Below, in pieces: positions 48,001 to 60,349 of a DNA stretch of 64,000 nucleotides. The translations under genes and the position numbers were made by a program. The notes under the pieces were generated by a model. The model was not told the origin of the DNA. It ran no database searches and worked only from the letters and a program-made list of their open reading frames with translations. Source of the stretch: Sphagnum magellanicum (lineage: Eukaryota > Streptophyta > Sphagnopsida > Sphagnales > Sphagnaceae); NCBI GenBank assembly GCA_021904315.1, contig CM038918.1:11237349-11301348 (forward strand), in the 5' to 3' direction. How positions within the stretch are numbered: the first letter of the stretch is position 1; the number at the start of each line of letters is the position of its first letter.

Positions 48001-51000
48001 GGCCATAAAAGATGTAGAGCCTTCTGAGAACAGTTTCATACTCTTTATGTGTGCATGTGTCTTTGTTGTTGCTTTTGTCTAATTTTGTTTTCAGTATGCC
48101 ATTTGGACTACCAGTTCAATATCATGTCAGAATGATTGTTTTCTTGTCATTGTCATGTTTTTCTCATCTGAGGTCAGTTAACCCCCTTATTTTTCCCCAG
48201 GCCTCTATGCCACCTATCCCAGGTGGTCCTCCTCAGCAAATGCATCCAGGTGGGCAGCCTCATGTCCCTGGAAATGTAGCTCCTGGGATTCAAGGTATGT
48301 CACAGCCAGGCTCCCCAGCAGGTAATCAACCAGGATCTGCAACTTCTCGAATTGACCCAAATCAGATTCCACGGCCTCAATCAACAACAATGTCAGTCAC
48401 CTATGTGACTCGTGTGGAGAACCAAAGCAATGTGCCTCCGGTACAGTCAGTTCACTGTTTGTTACCATGCAGATCTCTATGAACTGTCATGTTTCTGGAG
48501 TCCCACATAGATAGTTGATGTATCTTCTCTACTCTGCAGATCTGCTTGAACTGTCACCTTTTCTGGAGTCCCACATCAGCATCATTATGTCTTGTTTTTC
48601 ATCATATGTCATTGCTTGTCATAAAGTACACAATGTTCTAGAAAGGCCAGTTGAGGCTATATTTGTGGCTTTGAACACATCTCTGAAATGCCTGCTGTAT
48701 GTTGTTTCCAGTCTGCTACCAGTAGCTTTGTTGTTAGAGACATGGGAAACTGCAGCCCCAGGATGATGCGGTGCACATTGAACATGGTACAATTGACATG
48801 CCTATCCCTCTAATTGCTATAAGTTTTCTCTTGCATGTTGCTGATTGAGTAATGATGGGGGCTGTTAGGTGATGAGTGTTGTCCACAAGCTCCTGTAACG
48901 AGATAGATTTGTCTGCAGATACCCTGCTCTGGAGATTTGCTTAGCACATCAGGGATGCCTTTGGCACTCATGGTTCAGCCCCTAGCTCTAGATCTTGCTG
49001 AGGAGCTTATACAGGTGAAGTATTTCAATTTGTGTTCTCCTATGTTTATGATTGGTCACTCTACAACAGTTCATAGTGCCTTTGTGGGCTCTTACACTGG
49101 AGTGGACAGGTCTTCAAATTGAAAATGTAAATTGTGAGTAATGTAGTATGGAGTTCATTTTCTCCATTATGTCTCACTGTTGAGGGGCAGGAGTCAATAT
49201 TGTAGAGCCAATATATAAAATGAACTTAGCGTTGGGTGGGGTTAAGATGTAAATGAAATTGCACCAACTGAAGACAAAAGAGAATCAGCTGTGTTACTCA
49301 AAAAAGGGATGGACTGTTATGGGAAGTCAGCAAAGCACTTTTGGTTGTTGTTTCCATGAACTTCAGCTAAAGGAAAGAAAGAATCAAACTGTGTCTGAAG
49401 TCCAATCTGAAGATCCAATCTGGAAACTTACTTGCTCTTACATTGGAGACACTCCTGAAGGATCACTACAACCAACTACTGACATGCCTTTCAAGTCTAT
49501 GTTGATTGTTGGTGGGAGGATGAGTATCCCAAGTGAGAAATGTAATCAAACAGTGAAAGGATGGTGACCCAAGGTGTAAAGAAGTCATTTGTACTGTGCA
49601 AAGAGATCTGGGGAATGTAGTTGAAGGTTTAGAGATGTTGGTCATTTACTGTGGTTGCTGACATTGGATGTGGTGGTGGAATTAGGTAGTAGATTTTGGC
49701 GAGAGTGGTCCTGTTCGATGTGCAGCACCTCACTGCAAAGCCTACATAAACCCATTCATGAGATTTATTGACCAGGGTAGCCGATTTGTCTGCAACTTGT
49801 GTGGTAAGAGCTCTTCTATCACATGTGACACCTAATAGACAGGTGTTCTTCCAGTCTTCTCTTCATCCTGGCCATGTGGCAACAGTGCCTGGAAATATTC
49901 AGTACTTGTAAACTTGGGATGAAACTCTTGCTTATCTTCCCTTGTGCTTTGCAAACCATTTTTTTCCTTTTCTGTGAGCCTCCTGCCTCATTTTCTCTTT
50001 GCTTTTGCGGTTCTGCATATGCCGCCTGATTTGTTTCACCGTTTCCTTAAAATATAATGCTTGCTGATGACATTTGTTCTGTTCTGTTGTTGACTTCGCC
50101 CTTGAACACCAGGCCATACTAGTGAAACACCACAAGCTTATCAGTGCAATTTAGGACCTGATGGAAGAAGACGTGATGCTGACTCTAGGCCAGAGCTTTC
50201 AAGAGGCACTATTGAGTTTGTGGCCCCAAAAGAATATCAAGTGGGTGCTTAATCTTTTTCAGTGTACTGGTTTGTTATGTGGAGGCAGCTCAGGTCTCAG
50301 GTTGTGTTGCCACCTTACTTCTTCTATTGATGTCTATCTTTATTTGGCAAAATGCAGGTCCGTCCTCCAATGCCACCAGTTTTTTTCTTCCTGATAGATG
50401 TGTCAATGACAGCTGTTTCAAGTGGGGCTGTGGCGGCAGCTTGCAGTGCTGTTAATCATGCACTTGCAGACCTTGGAGTGAGGCCTCTCTCTTGTTTGCA
50501 AATCAGTACTGGTTTAGATTTTTCCAAATTTCTTCTTTCCTGTTCTGGATCTTGGTTGAATGCTCCTGGAGCTAACCATTATACTGTCCTTCTTGGCTGA
50601 TGACTATGAGCACACCAACAGTGACAATCATTTCTTTTGGCTTAGGTCATCTTACTGCTGGTGACTCCTGAATTTAAAGTTTACTTTTTGTTTTCTTGGA
50701 CAGGAAGGTCCTCAGACAAGGGTTGGCATAGCAACATTTGACTCCACTATCCACTTCTACAACCTCAACAAAGAATTGCAGACGGTCTGTTTCTCTCCAG
50801 CAATCTGAGGGCCTCTGAGTTCCTTTGTATTGTCTTTGCCTCCTTGCAGTCAAGTAGCTCTCAGGGTGCTCTTTGGTTCTGTCATGTCACTCTTTGCTGC
50901 TTTGCCTCCTATGGTGCAATTTGACAGCAACATTGACAGGAATCACACTTGTAACTTGCAGATTTCCAACTTTGTCTTCTAAACTCTGTTCCCCTCTTTG

Positions 51001-54000
51001 TGTTAGTTCTGCAGATAGGACTTTTACAGCTGGTAATGAATTTGAATAGTGGACAGCTGTAGGAATCTTCTCTCTTTCCTGTTGTTCAGGCCATGCACTC
51101 TTTCTGTACTGTTCTTGTCTCCACTGTATATGAAAGTCAGCCTGAAGGCTCTGTCTCCAGGGCAAGCTCTTGGCACTTGTGACTGATCTGTCATGTTTCC
51201 CTGACAAAATCATCAATCTGCAGCCATCCATGCTGGTGGTCCCTGACATACAAGATGTTTATACTCCCCTTCAAAATCATCTGATTGTTCCACTATCTGA
51301 GGTGTGTTATTTCCTCCTTGTGATCAACCCATTTGTCCCTCATTATCAAACAGTCTATATGATGGAAGGACCTTGGCCTCCTGACCTGCGAATTCTCACT
51401 GATGAATGTGTGTTTCCTTCAGTTTGTTGTATTGTTGTAATAGTGCACACCCTAGAACTGCTAAAGCCTGGACACCAATGTCTGTAGGTAGTGCAATGTG
51501 TGTTTCCTTCAGTTTGTTGTATTGTTGTAATAGTGCACACCCTAGAACTGCTAAAGCCTGGACACCAATGTCTGTAGGTAGTGCACCAAGTAGTAAAGCG
51601 CTCAGGCTTGAATTAGGGTTCTTGAATACATCAGAGGGACAGCAAGACAGCATAGGGTGGTGCTTTTACCTGATGCACCATTATGATCTCTTCCTGGAAA
51701 AGTGCCTTCTTAGTGATCTGATGTGCAGTGCACATGTCACATTGGTTGCAAATGAAGAACTAAAGTTACCACAACTAATTCCAATCTTGAGTCCATCAGT
51801 TCCATAGTGGCCTTTTTGTTGATATGAGTGAAGATATGTAGGTTTTGTGGACTGGCCAATGAATTGGATAATTTTGGTGGATATTTCAGGGCCGTGAGCA
51901 TCTTGAGCAACTGCTGGAAACTATTCCCAGCATGTTTCAGGACAATCGAATTCAAGAATCGTCATTTGGTGCTGCTGTGAAGGTGGGAGTTTTACAAATC
52001 TAAGAAATCCAAATTACATCAGAAAGATGCAAACATGGTAGCAGTTTCTTTGATGATTGTGATGATCTGAGGGGTTCACTTACTTTGCTTTGCATGCTCT
52101 TGCAGGGTGCATATTTAGCTATGAAGGCAACAGGAGGGAAGCTTTTTGTATTTCAAACAGGTTGGTCAATCTCATATTATCTATTGTTACTGCTGAGATA
52201 TGGGTCCGAGTTGGTTTTCATGCCAATTTACTACTTCATTGTTGTCAAAGTGATTGTTCTTGCTGAGTAAGAAGTATATGTTGTCTTCCAGATGTATTGT
52301 TGCTTCATGTTAAAGTTGATCTTTTGCTGGGATTGTGTTGTTGTTGCAGTTTTACCATCAGTGGGACTTGGTGCACTGACAGCAAGGGAGGGAGAAGGCA
52401 AGATTGGAGAGAAGGTAATTCCTAGACCATCTACAGCTGATATGGTTCCAAGTTCTGAAATGCAATAGTGATTCGGCTTTCATGGGTTTCCTGATGCAGG
52501 AGGCACAGAAGCTGATCCAGCCTCTGGATAAGACATTGAAGACAATGGCAATTGAGTTCGCAGAGTCCCAGGTGGCTTCTTCTCTTTATCTTCTGGTTGA
52601 ATATTTATGGTTCAGGTCAAGCAAGTCAACCTTAATCTGGCTTTAACAGAAAGCTGTCTTCTAGTTCCTGAGTTCTACCTCAGCTTTCACCATGTGATAT
52701 AATACATAGTGAATTCATTGAATTGGTACTTTTGACCCTCAGCAGTGGGTTAAGGAGAACTCATGTTGCTCATTTCTCTGTAAGGTCTAATGTGCTGGTG
52801 CTCTCTTTGCAAGTGCAGGTTTGTGTTGACTTATTGTTGATGTCACAAAGTTATGTTGATATTGCTTCATTGTCAGTTGTGCCACGGATAACCGGAGGCC
52901 AGGTTTGGACAGATGCCTTACTACCTTGAGCTTCTCTTTCTTATTGCTCTTGTTATGACTTTGAAAGCATTGTTGCAGTCCCAAGGTGTGCTAGTCAATG
53001 GTTTAAGCATTTCGCATGGTAGGAATCCCGTAGGCCAGTGACTTTTGGTATTGTTGTAATGGAAATGAAATGCCAATGTTTTGGACTGCAGTTTTCAAGC
53101 ATCTTTTTTTCTGTTTCCTTTTTGTTCAAACGGGTCCTCAGGTTTTCTATGTTTCTTAGCAACGGGGTCCCCTGTTTTCCCCTGTTCATGGATATTGTGG
53201 GGGTCATCTCTCAACATTTTTTCAGGTTGTTTTGGATTGTAAGTATGGAGATGCTCTTGATACTTGTGACAATACTTTCTAGTTTCTGAACCCACAACTG
53301 GAGTTATGCTGAGTTGTGTCCACTTACAGCTCATGGATTTTGGAATCAGATTTACTTCTACCATGGGTTCCAAGCAAGTGTGGATTCCACAAAGCTGTAC
53401 AATGATTTACGTTGGAATGTGACACGGCCACAGGGGCTAGAAGCTGTTATGCGTGTCCGCTGCACTCAGGCAAGCCTCCTTCTGCTTTTGTTGCTTTCCT
53501 TTCGCAGTTTCTAGTGTAGCCAGCAGTTTGGTCTTTCTGTCACTGACTCAGTTTGGCTTTTCGCAGTTCTTTCTTCTGTGTTGTCTCTTTGCCTTCTCCC
53601 CTGAACCCATGCAACTCCAGTAGGTAGAGATGGTCTTCAGCGTGTTGGATTTCCTTGTAATCTTTATCTTTTAGTAAAGCATGATTACTGTGGTGTGATG
53701 CAAGCAGGGTTTGCAACTTCAGGAATATTATGGCAACTTCTGTAAGCGTAATCCTACTGACGTTGATCTACCTGCAGTAAGTTTGTCTGTTCACCATTAT
53801 TTATCTAGACAACCAAAGCACTCATCATCTGTTGGGATGGACTCACAATCATCTATCTCAAGAGGTGCTCTGACTTGAAGAACCAGTGTATGAGGAAGGA
53901 AATGCCTGATCTTGAATGATGACCTTGCAGATTGACTGTGACAAGACAATCATGGCAACATTCAAGCATGATGACAAGTTCCAGGATGGAGCAGAATGCT

Positions 54001-57000
54001 GTTTCCAGGTTAGACTCAATTTCATTCTAATCTTGGGGGTATGTAGGATTTTATAGCTGCTATAGGGGGGAACATAACTGGGAATCTTTGGCACCTGAAG
54101 GAGTGCAGGAGTGCCATTGCAAGCATAATGAACAGATTTTATGATCCTGTCTGAAGGGTGAATGTTTTAAAACTTCCTTTTCAACGAGACATCGCTGGTC
54201 TATATATTGTTCTTTTTCTATACATGTGGCTACAACTCTCAGGCTGGATGTATTAGATGAACTCTAGTCCAAGAATGCTTGGGTACATGCAGCAGCATTT
54301 TGGATTTAGTTGTTGCACCCTTTTATGGCAACCTATGTGGGTCTAATAATAGTTACCTAGAGCTTATGCTTGTTTCTTTTCCTCTGGATAGTCTGCACTC
54401 CTGTACACAACTGTGGATGGACAAAGGCGAATTCGCATCAACACCCTTTCTCTTTCTTGCACAACTGTCCTCAGCAATCTTTTCCGTGGGGCTGATCTGG
54501 ATGCTCAGTTCACCTACCTGCTAAAGCATGGTACGTACACATCCTTTTGTGTAAGGTTTCATCATCTGTGATTCTGTGGTTTCCCTGTTCTAGGCTTTGG
54601 GAAGGACATTCCCTCTGCATTGTGTTGGATCAATATGTAAGCATTGGTTGAATCTGTTGACATTATTTGATTAGTCAACTCTCCTCCTGTGTTATCAACC
54701 TAAGTTTTGTTTATGGGGAGTAGAAGTTGTTACCCATCCAGATCCATACTGTTCCTGCAATGTTATGACATGTATGTCAAAGATATTCAAAAGCAATTCC
54801 TCCAAACACATACTACTCACAGGGCTCCTGAAATCCATTTAAGCATCTACTGTTTTTTCCAGGCATCAGAGTCGACTTTACAACTTGGATCCTATGTTAT
54901 CAGCTTATCTCATGTTCCCACAGTCTAGTGACTTGATTTCAGGACTTGTCTCAATTGATGTTGTTGTGGTTTTGCAGCTGCCCACAATGTGCTGACAACA
55001 CCAGTGGTGCAAGTAAGGGATCAGTTAATAGTGCAGTGTGTGACAATACTCTATACATATCGTAAATTTTGCGCTACAGCATCTTCCTCTGGGCAGCTTA
55101 TCCTCCCTGAAGCCCTGAAGTTATTGCCTCTCTACACTATGGGTATGCTTGCTATTCCACCTCTTCATGGAATCCATGATCATTGGCATCGATTCTGAAA
55201 GTGCTCCTTATGCAAGTCTCATAAGGTTGTGACTGGCTTCTTGTTATCTTACCTTCAAATTGTTGTTGTAGAGATTTCTCTGCAAATTTCATAAATATTC
55301 TTATGGAGTAGGAGTCCAGTGCTGAAATGTCTGGGAATCCTGATCAGAAACATACATAGGAAGAGATGTATGTGTAAGGTTTCCAAGCAGATTGCTGGAT
55401 CTCCGAACTGTAGGGTAAAGCTTGAGGTTGAGGGCATTACTGAAATGAGGGTTTGCTAGGTGAGAGCCAAGCGCAAGCCTGATTATGGTTATGCCCTTGC
55501 CTGTGGCCTGTACATGGTATAAAAACCAATGCAAAAATCAGAGTGGGGGGCTTTATGTTTTTTGAAAAGCCTACTGTGGGAAGTGAGAATGCCTGCACAC
55601 AGGGCAGAGAAGATTTATTACATGTTATAACATGCCCTCCACATACATTAAGAAATTTCTAAGAGGCTTTTACAAAACCCTCACATGATGTTTGTGACCT
55701 TGAAAGAGTATCTGCTAATTGAGACTGGTGTACCTGTGATATAAGTTCTTTTACTGGTTTGGTTTGTGTTATGGCAGCTCTAACAAAAAGTGTGGGACTG
55801 CGATCGGAGGTGCGGGTTGATGACCGGTCTTACTGGCTCACCCGTGTTGCATCACTTTCAGCTTCTCTTGCAATTCCCCTAGTCTATCCCCGCATGTTTG
55901 CTCTTCACAATCTTCCATCCAAGGTAGCCCTCTCCTTCATCCATTTGGAAGATTGGGCTAGTTCTTTCTGCAGCACATTAGACACCTCAAATTGTCATCA
56001 CCTTCCAGTTGGCATCTTGATATCTGAGGACATAGAATAGCAGAATCAGGAGGATAATGTGCTCTTGAGATCTTTCTGTTCACATTTTGTATAAGTCCTG
56101 TTCTTTCAGTATCTATGTAGGGTTCTACTTTGAGTCAGGATAGCTTGCTGAAGCTTCTTGTGTTTGCACTACCCTTGATTCCAGTTATTTCTATCTGCCA
56201 CACTGGTTTGTCACAACCAGGTTAGTTCCATACAGTGCACAACTTTTGGGTAGAAAACCATTACAGAGCTGGTCTTGAGGGTCCTCTAACAACTCTTTGT
56301 GTCTCATTTTTCCAGGAGGAACTGGGGGGTGCAATATTGCCGAAAGTAGTGCCATTGTCTAGTGAAAATTTGGACAATGATGGCATTTTCCTTTTGGAAA
56401 ATGGAGAGGATGGCTTCTTCTATGTGGGCAGGCAAGCCTCAAGTGAAATTCTTCGCCAACTCTTTGGTGTGCAATCTGTTGAAGAAGTGGTTTCTGGACA
56501 GGTGAAAAGTTCTCCCTTAACACTGACATGTATCCCTCTGAAAGTTGCAATTCAGCAATGAAAAGCTTATTATGTCAATGTTGGCCTGAGGTTTTACTTT
56601 TGATGGGAGGATCTGTTTTCATATGTTTGATACAGTTTTTGCTGCAAGAGTACAACAATGACTTGTCAAAGAGGCTGAATGAAGTAGTCAATGAAATTCG
56701 GCGTCAACGGTGTTCATACCTACGGTATTTCTTTTTTCCTTTTCAAAACTTTGACCTTAGTGGATGTTTCATCTTCTTTTTTTACATCATATACACACTC
56801 TTCTCCTGTACAGTAGTAAGGGGTCACAAGAAATAAGTTATCATAGTATTGTTAGGCTGGTCAATCTGAGTCCCTCATGCAATCTGCTGAATGGGTTTGT
56901 CAATACAGGCTGCGTTTGTTGAAGAGAGGAGATCCATTAGGTAATGTTCTTTTATCTCCTGCACTTTCTTGGTACTTTAACCATGCACCCTTGTTTCGAG

Positions 57001-57435
57001 GTTACACTATCGCAATGGTCAATGGAAAGTTCTTGCAACTATCTGCTGCTCTTATATGTGCCCTGATGTTGCTCTTTCAAAGTGTCCACTATATCATCAA
57101 CACTAATCTTTATAGCATGTCTTAACTTCCTTTTTTCTTTTTCTTCACCTCCTGCACATCAAGTCTCTGACTATGTCCAAAGCTTGCTGGGGTATAATCT
57201 TCAGGTAGATTTATGTTCAGGACAGCTTTCAAAACTGTCCTCCCAGTCATGGCTAAATATGTACTTCCATGATTTAAAGTATGTCTGAAAGAGTCTGAGC
57301 AAAATTGTGTGGTTTCTGTGATGTGTAGAATATCTCTTTTTCTCGTATTTGGTGGAAGATAAGTCACCATTGGGGTTTTCATATGTGGAGTTTCTGGTTC
57401 ATGTTCATCGCCAAATTCAGAACAGAATGGCTTAG
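45074..57435 (+). CDS. SEC24: SEC24 COPII coat cargo adaptor (plant SEC24B/CEF class), 25 coding exons
   Basis: Cargo-binding half of the SEC23-SEC24 inner COPII coat at ER exit sites. Exons: 45074-45461, 47231-47760, 48201-48440, 48712-48786, 48919-49014, 49686-49803, 50113-50240, 50358-50477, 50704-50784, 51224-51301, 51890-51982, 52106-52160, 52350-52414, 52500-52571, 52819-52902, 53350-53469, 53708-53776, 53931-54008, 54392-54530, 54978-55142, 55778-55923, 56316-56501, 56636-56724, 56909-56940, 57329-57435; phases agree throughout and give 1117 residues. The first ~400 residues are Pro/Gly/Gln-rich and disordered. Then come a zinc finger (C455, C460, C479, C482), a vWA-like trunk (RPPMPPVFFFLIDVSM, GIATFDSTIHFYNL, TGGQ), a beta-sandwich, a helical part (ILPEALKLLPLYTMALTK) and a gelsolin-like end (FLLENGEDGFFYVG, VHRQIQNRMA). 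The sequence is closer to Arabidopsis SEC24B/C (CEF) than SEC24A. Intron 16 is GC-AG. The start is the first ATG after the leader; the N-terminus is the least certain part. Confidence 0.95.
51405..51584 (+). repeat. 90-bp perfect tandem duplication in SEC24 intron 10
   Basis: The segment from AATGTGTGTTTCCTTCAG at 51405 recurs identically at 51495, period exactly 90. The intron contains no SEC24 coding sequence. Each copy has an acceptor-like TTCCTTCAG and donor-like GTAGGTAGTG, and the unit is open in one frame. Confidence 0.95.
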
Positions 57436-58532
57436 GGGAGCTCTCTCTCTGTGTACACACCCTTATCTTCCCTCTTGTGGAGATCTTCTGACCATTTTAA
57501 GTAATTGAAGTTGTTTATACAAACTGCAATTTGTTTGCATAGTTGTCGTTCAAATTCATAGCTTTTTCCAATTCATGTACATAGAGAGGGCTTTTTATTG
57601 TTATGAAGGAACGTCTTTTTGTTCTGTAAGGTGAACTGCCATACATGCTTTCACTGTGATCTTCGGCATTCACAAACCCCTAAATGTTCTACGAATCAAC
57701 AACTCTTCTTCATGTACTCAATGTAGGGTACACCATTTGTCTATCGAGCTGGGGCTCATATGACTGCTCATTGACCCTTTAACCGCCAATGCTTTGGGAT
57801 CATATCTGATAGCTTTCAGGATGTGTATCTAAAATATCTCTAGCTTGTACTGAATTGCTGCAGTCTGGTATAGAATCTACTGTTCTGTTTTGAGTTGTAT
57901 ATTAACACGCGACCTTCCTCTCTCCCAAATATCTCAATACACATCTCTACTTCCGCACGTTTTTCCTATGTTGTATTCCTTGATGAACCGGTACCGTTTT
58001 TCCTATGTTGTATTCCTTGATGAACCGGTACCATATCAATCAGGACGCTTTGTCTGAGGAAAAATTGTGTTGCAAAAAAGTCAATGGTGTCATGTTTCAT
58101 TCATTGGCTTTGTACTTCTTGGAGAAACTACAGGATTAATATTAGATATTGGCAGTAATCCAATTACCATAAACTCGAGATATGCAACTCGAGATGCTGA
58201 GTTCATTCAGTCCCACATTTGTAGGAATGTTCACCAGGTGTTACAATGAACAACCCTGAGTTCATTTTTGTGCAAGTCATGGAACCTTTGCTGGTTTGAC
58301 CGAATGTAAAGACTAGTGAAATGTGTTTGACAGATGAGATTATCCAAACAAATGGTAGATATTTCCAAAGTCTAAAGAATGAGTGATACTGAGTGATACT
58401 TCCCTATGATATCGTCCTTCTTGAAAACGGAAAACCTTAGCATTTCTTGAAAGTCGAATTCCACTTTAGAACATGCCATCTGAATACACATGTAAGTTTT
58501 TGGGAGGTCTTTACATGTCAAAAATATTAACA
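57436..58532. other. SEC24 3' flank / intergenic
   Basis: Contains the presumed SEC24 3' UTR (no exact poly-A site chosen). A perfect 37-bp tandem duplication (57959-57995 and 57996-58032, CGTTTTTCC...GGTACC) is present. No gene recognised. Confidence 0.5.
57959..58032. repeat. 37-bp perfect tandem duplication
   Basis: GTTTTTCCTATGTTGTATTC followed by CTTGATGAACCGGTACC occurs twice head to tail without a change. Confidence 0.95.
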
Positions 58533-58764
58533 AAAAATACAATGAAACCAATTAGTAGCCTTAAGGATATATTCCAAGCATTTTTGTAACAAAAATACAA
58601 TGAAACCAATTGGTAGCCTTAAGAATATATGCAAAGCATTTTTGTAACAAAAATACAATGAAACCAATTGGTAGCCTTAAGGATATATGCAAAGCATTTT
58701 TGTAACAAAAATACAATGAAACCAATTGGTAGCCTTAAGAATATGTGCAAAGCACTTTTGTAAC
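58533..58764. repeat. 58-bp minisatellite, four copies
   Basis: Units starting AAAAATACAATGAAACCAAT and ending GCATTTTTGTAAC begin at 58533, 58591, 58649 and 58707. Copies two to four are nearly identical, so it is probably length-variable between individuals. Confidence 0.95.
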
Positions 58765-59339
58765 AAAGAGGGGAATTCATGGATATAAAGGTGCCCTTCA
58801 TGTACACTACAAATTTTCTCCAAATGCTTTACCTCATTGAGATGTCCTAATGGTTTGGATTGTCCCTTGTATGAGAGGATGGACCTTTGTTGAATTCCTT
58901 GAAATTTAGGAAGTGTTTTGCTTGTTTGTTTGTTTTCTTCTTGCTTTGGGGCAATAGGCTGTCTTCAAGATTATTTAGTGCTGAACATGAGTTGTTAGTC
59001 ACCATAATTTGGACAAAATCCATCATAATCATATGCATTGCAAAACAAATTCATGATGGATTATGAACTTTGTAACTAATGAAAGGCCACCAGTTACGAG
59101 AATTAACCAAGGTGCAGGATGAAAAGGGATTCTTTCAAGTCTCATTACAATTGGTTCTGATGGATTCTTTTACCCATTCAAAAATAAACTTGATGGATTA
59201 TGCAAAATTTGTTATAATGGATTTGCTCAAATTGCCCAGTTCTTGGCTCTTTTATAATAGAAAAATAAAACTCGCCCCAGGGGGCAGGTTAATTTTACTC
59301 ATGGCCATGCCCCATCCCACAGGTCAGAATATCATACTT
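58765..59339. other. Intergenic
   Basis: No gene recognised. The stretch 59079-59335 is open in one frame but has no recognisable family. Confidence 0.4.
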
Positions 59340-59442
59340 CCCGGACTGCTCCATGCACAATGTCATCTACCCAGACTGTTCCATACAGAATGTCATCTTT
59401 CCAGACCGTTCCGTGCAGAATGTCATCTACCCAGACCGTTCC
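59340..59442 (+). repeat. 30-bp tandem repeat (3.4 copies) upstream of complex I gene
   Basis: Units CCC(A/G)GACTG(T/C)TCCAT-CA-AATGTCATCT begin at 59340, 59370 and 59400 with a partial fourth. They lie ~200 bp before the NDUFA1-like start codon, in its promoter or leader. Confidence 0.9.
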
Positions 59443-59640
59443 TCCACGAGAAAGAATTAGGGTTTGGGGATCGGCATCACAACAGCTTTTCGACCTTCAG
59501 AACCTCGCTCGCTCGCTCGCTGCGGTCTTCGAGCTTCAGAACCTCGCGGCAGTTGTTTTGTGTTGCTTGCCTTTGGGATTTGCTTTTTGTTTCGGCTCTG
59601 GGAAAAAAAAAAAAAAAAGTGAAAGTGTAGCGGAGTCACG

Positions 59641-60349
59641 ATGTCTTGGGAGTCGATGTTGCCGATGGCCGTCATCTCGGCCATGATTTTTGTCATGGCT
59701 AATTCGCAGGATGTGATCAACAAATTCACCACTGGCAAAGTTTGTGTCCTCTTCTTCGCCTCTCTTTTGTCCCCCTGTTGATGATCGTTTCCTTGTCAGA
59801 GATTCCTGAATATGTTTGATTTTTTTATTCGGTTTTCTTTGTGTGTATTTTTTCTCTGTCTATGTCTTCCTGTAATATCTGTCTATGTGAGAGCTTCTTC
59901 CCAAACCTGAATGCTCCAGATCTAATTTGTGAGCGTTTGTTTGTAACCATTTGCATTGAGGGTTCCTTTCTGGGAATGGCGTTGGGGATATACTATTTTG
60001 CTTGCAGCCGAAGCATCCAAGGAATGATGCATGGGACCGGGCGATGGACGAAAGGGATGCTCGGATCAAGGAAGAAGCTACAAGAGCTCACCAGGTAAAA
60101 AGCAGCTTCTTAGGGGAATCCTCAAATGGGAGTGAATGTTTTAGGTTACAGCATCTGTTGCAGTATTGTGCAAAGTTTGAGATGCTTACAAAGTCTAAAA
60201 GTCTAAAGTCCATTGCATTGCATTGAGATCTCAACAACTTGCAGTGCACTGGAATGTTGAATCGAGATGAATTGCCTTTAGTTGAACTTTGAGCTCTACC
60301 TACTCTTGATCAAATTCAGGAGCAGGTTATCATGGACTTCCCTCATTAA
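59641..60349 (+). CDS. NADH dehydrogenase (complex I) subunit, NDUFA1/MWFE-like
   Basis: Small single-span accessory subunit of mitochondrial complex I in the membrane arm, needed for assembly. Exon 1 (59641-59739) encodes MSWESMLPMAVISAMIFV then MANSQDVINKFTTGK: a short N-terminus, one membrane helix (about residues 5-21) and the NSQ-x-x-I-x-K block of plant homologues. Exon 2 (60008-60094) gives PKHPRNDAWDRAMDERD and ARIKEEATRAHQ, matching the P-K-H-x-x-x-D-x-W-D-x-A-M-x-x-R-D signature. The end is uncertain: with a third exon (60320-60349, acceptor AAATTCAG) the protein is 71 residues; without that splice it runs on to 60226. Plant homologues have about 65 residues. Confidence 0.85.

Noticed and set aside
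58067-58249. Open frame downstream of SEC24 as an extra gene
   Set aside because: 60 residues with no recognised family or splice context.
59457-59738. Minus-strand frame over the first exon of the complex I gene
   Set aside because: Antisense shadow of a well-supported coding exon.
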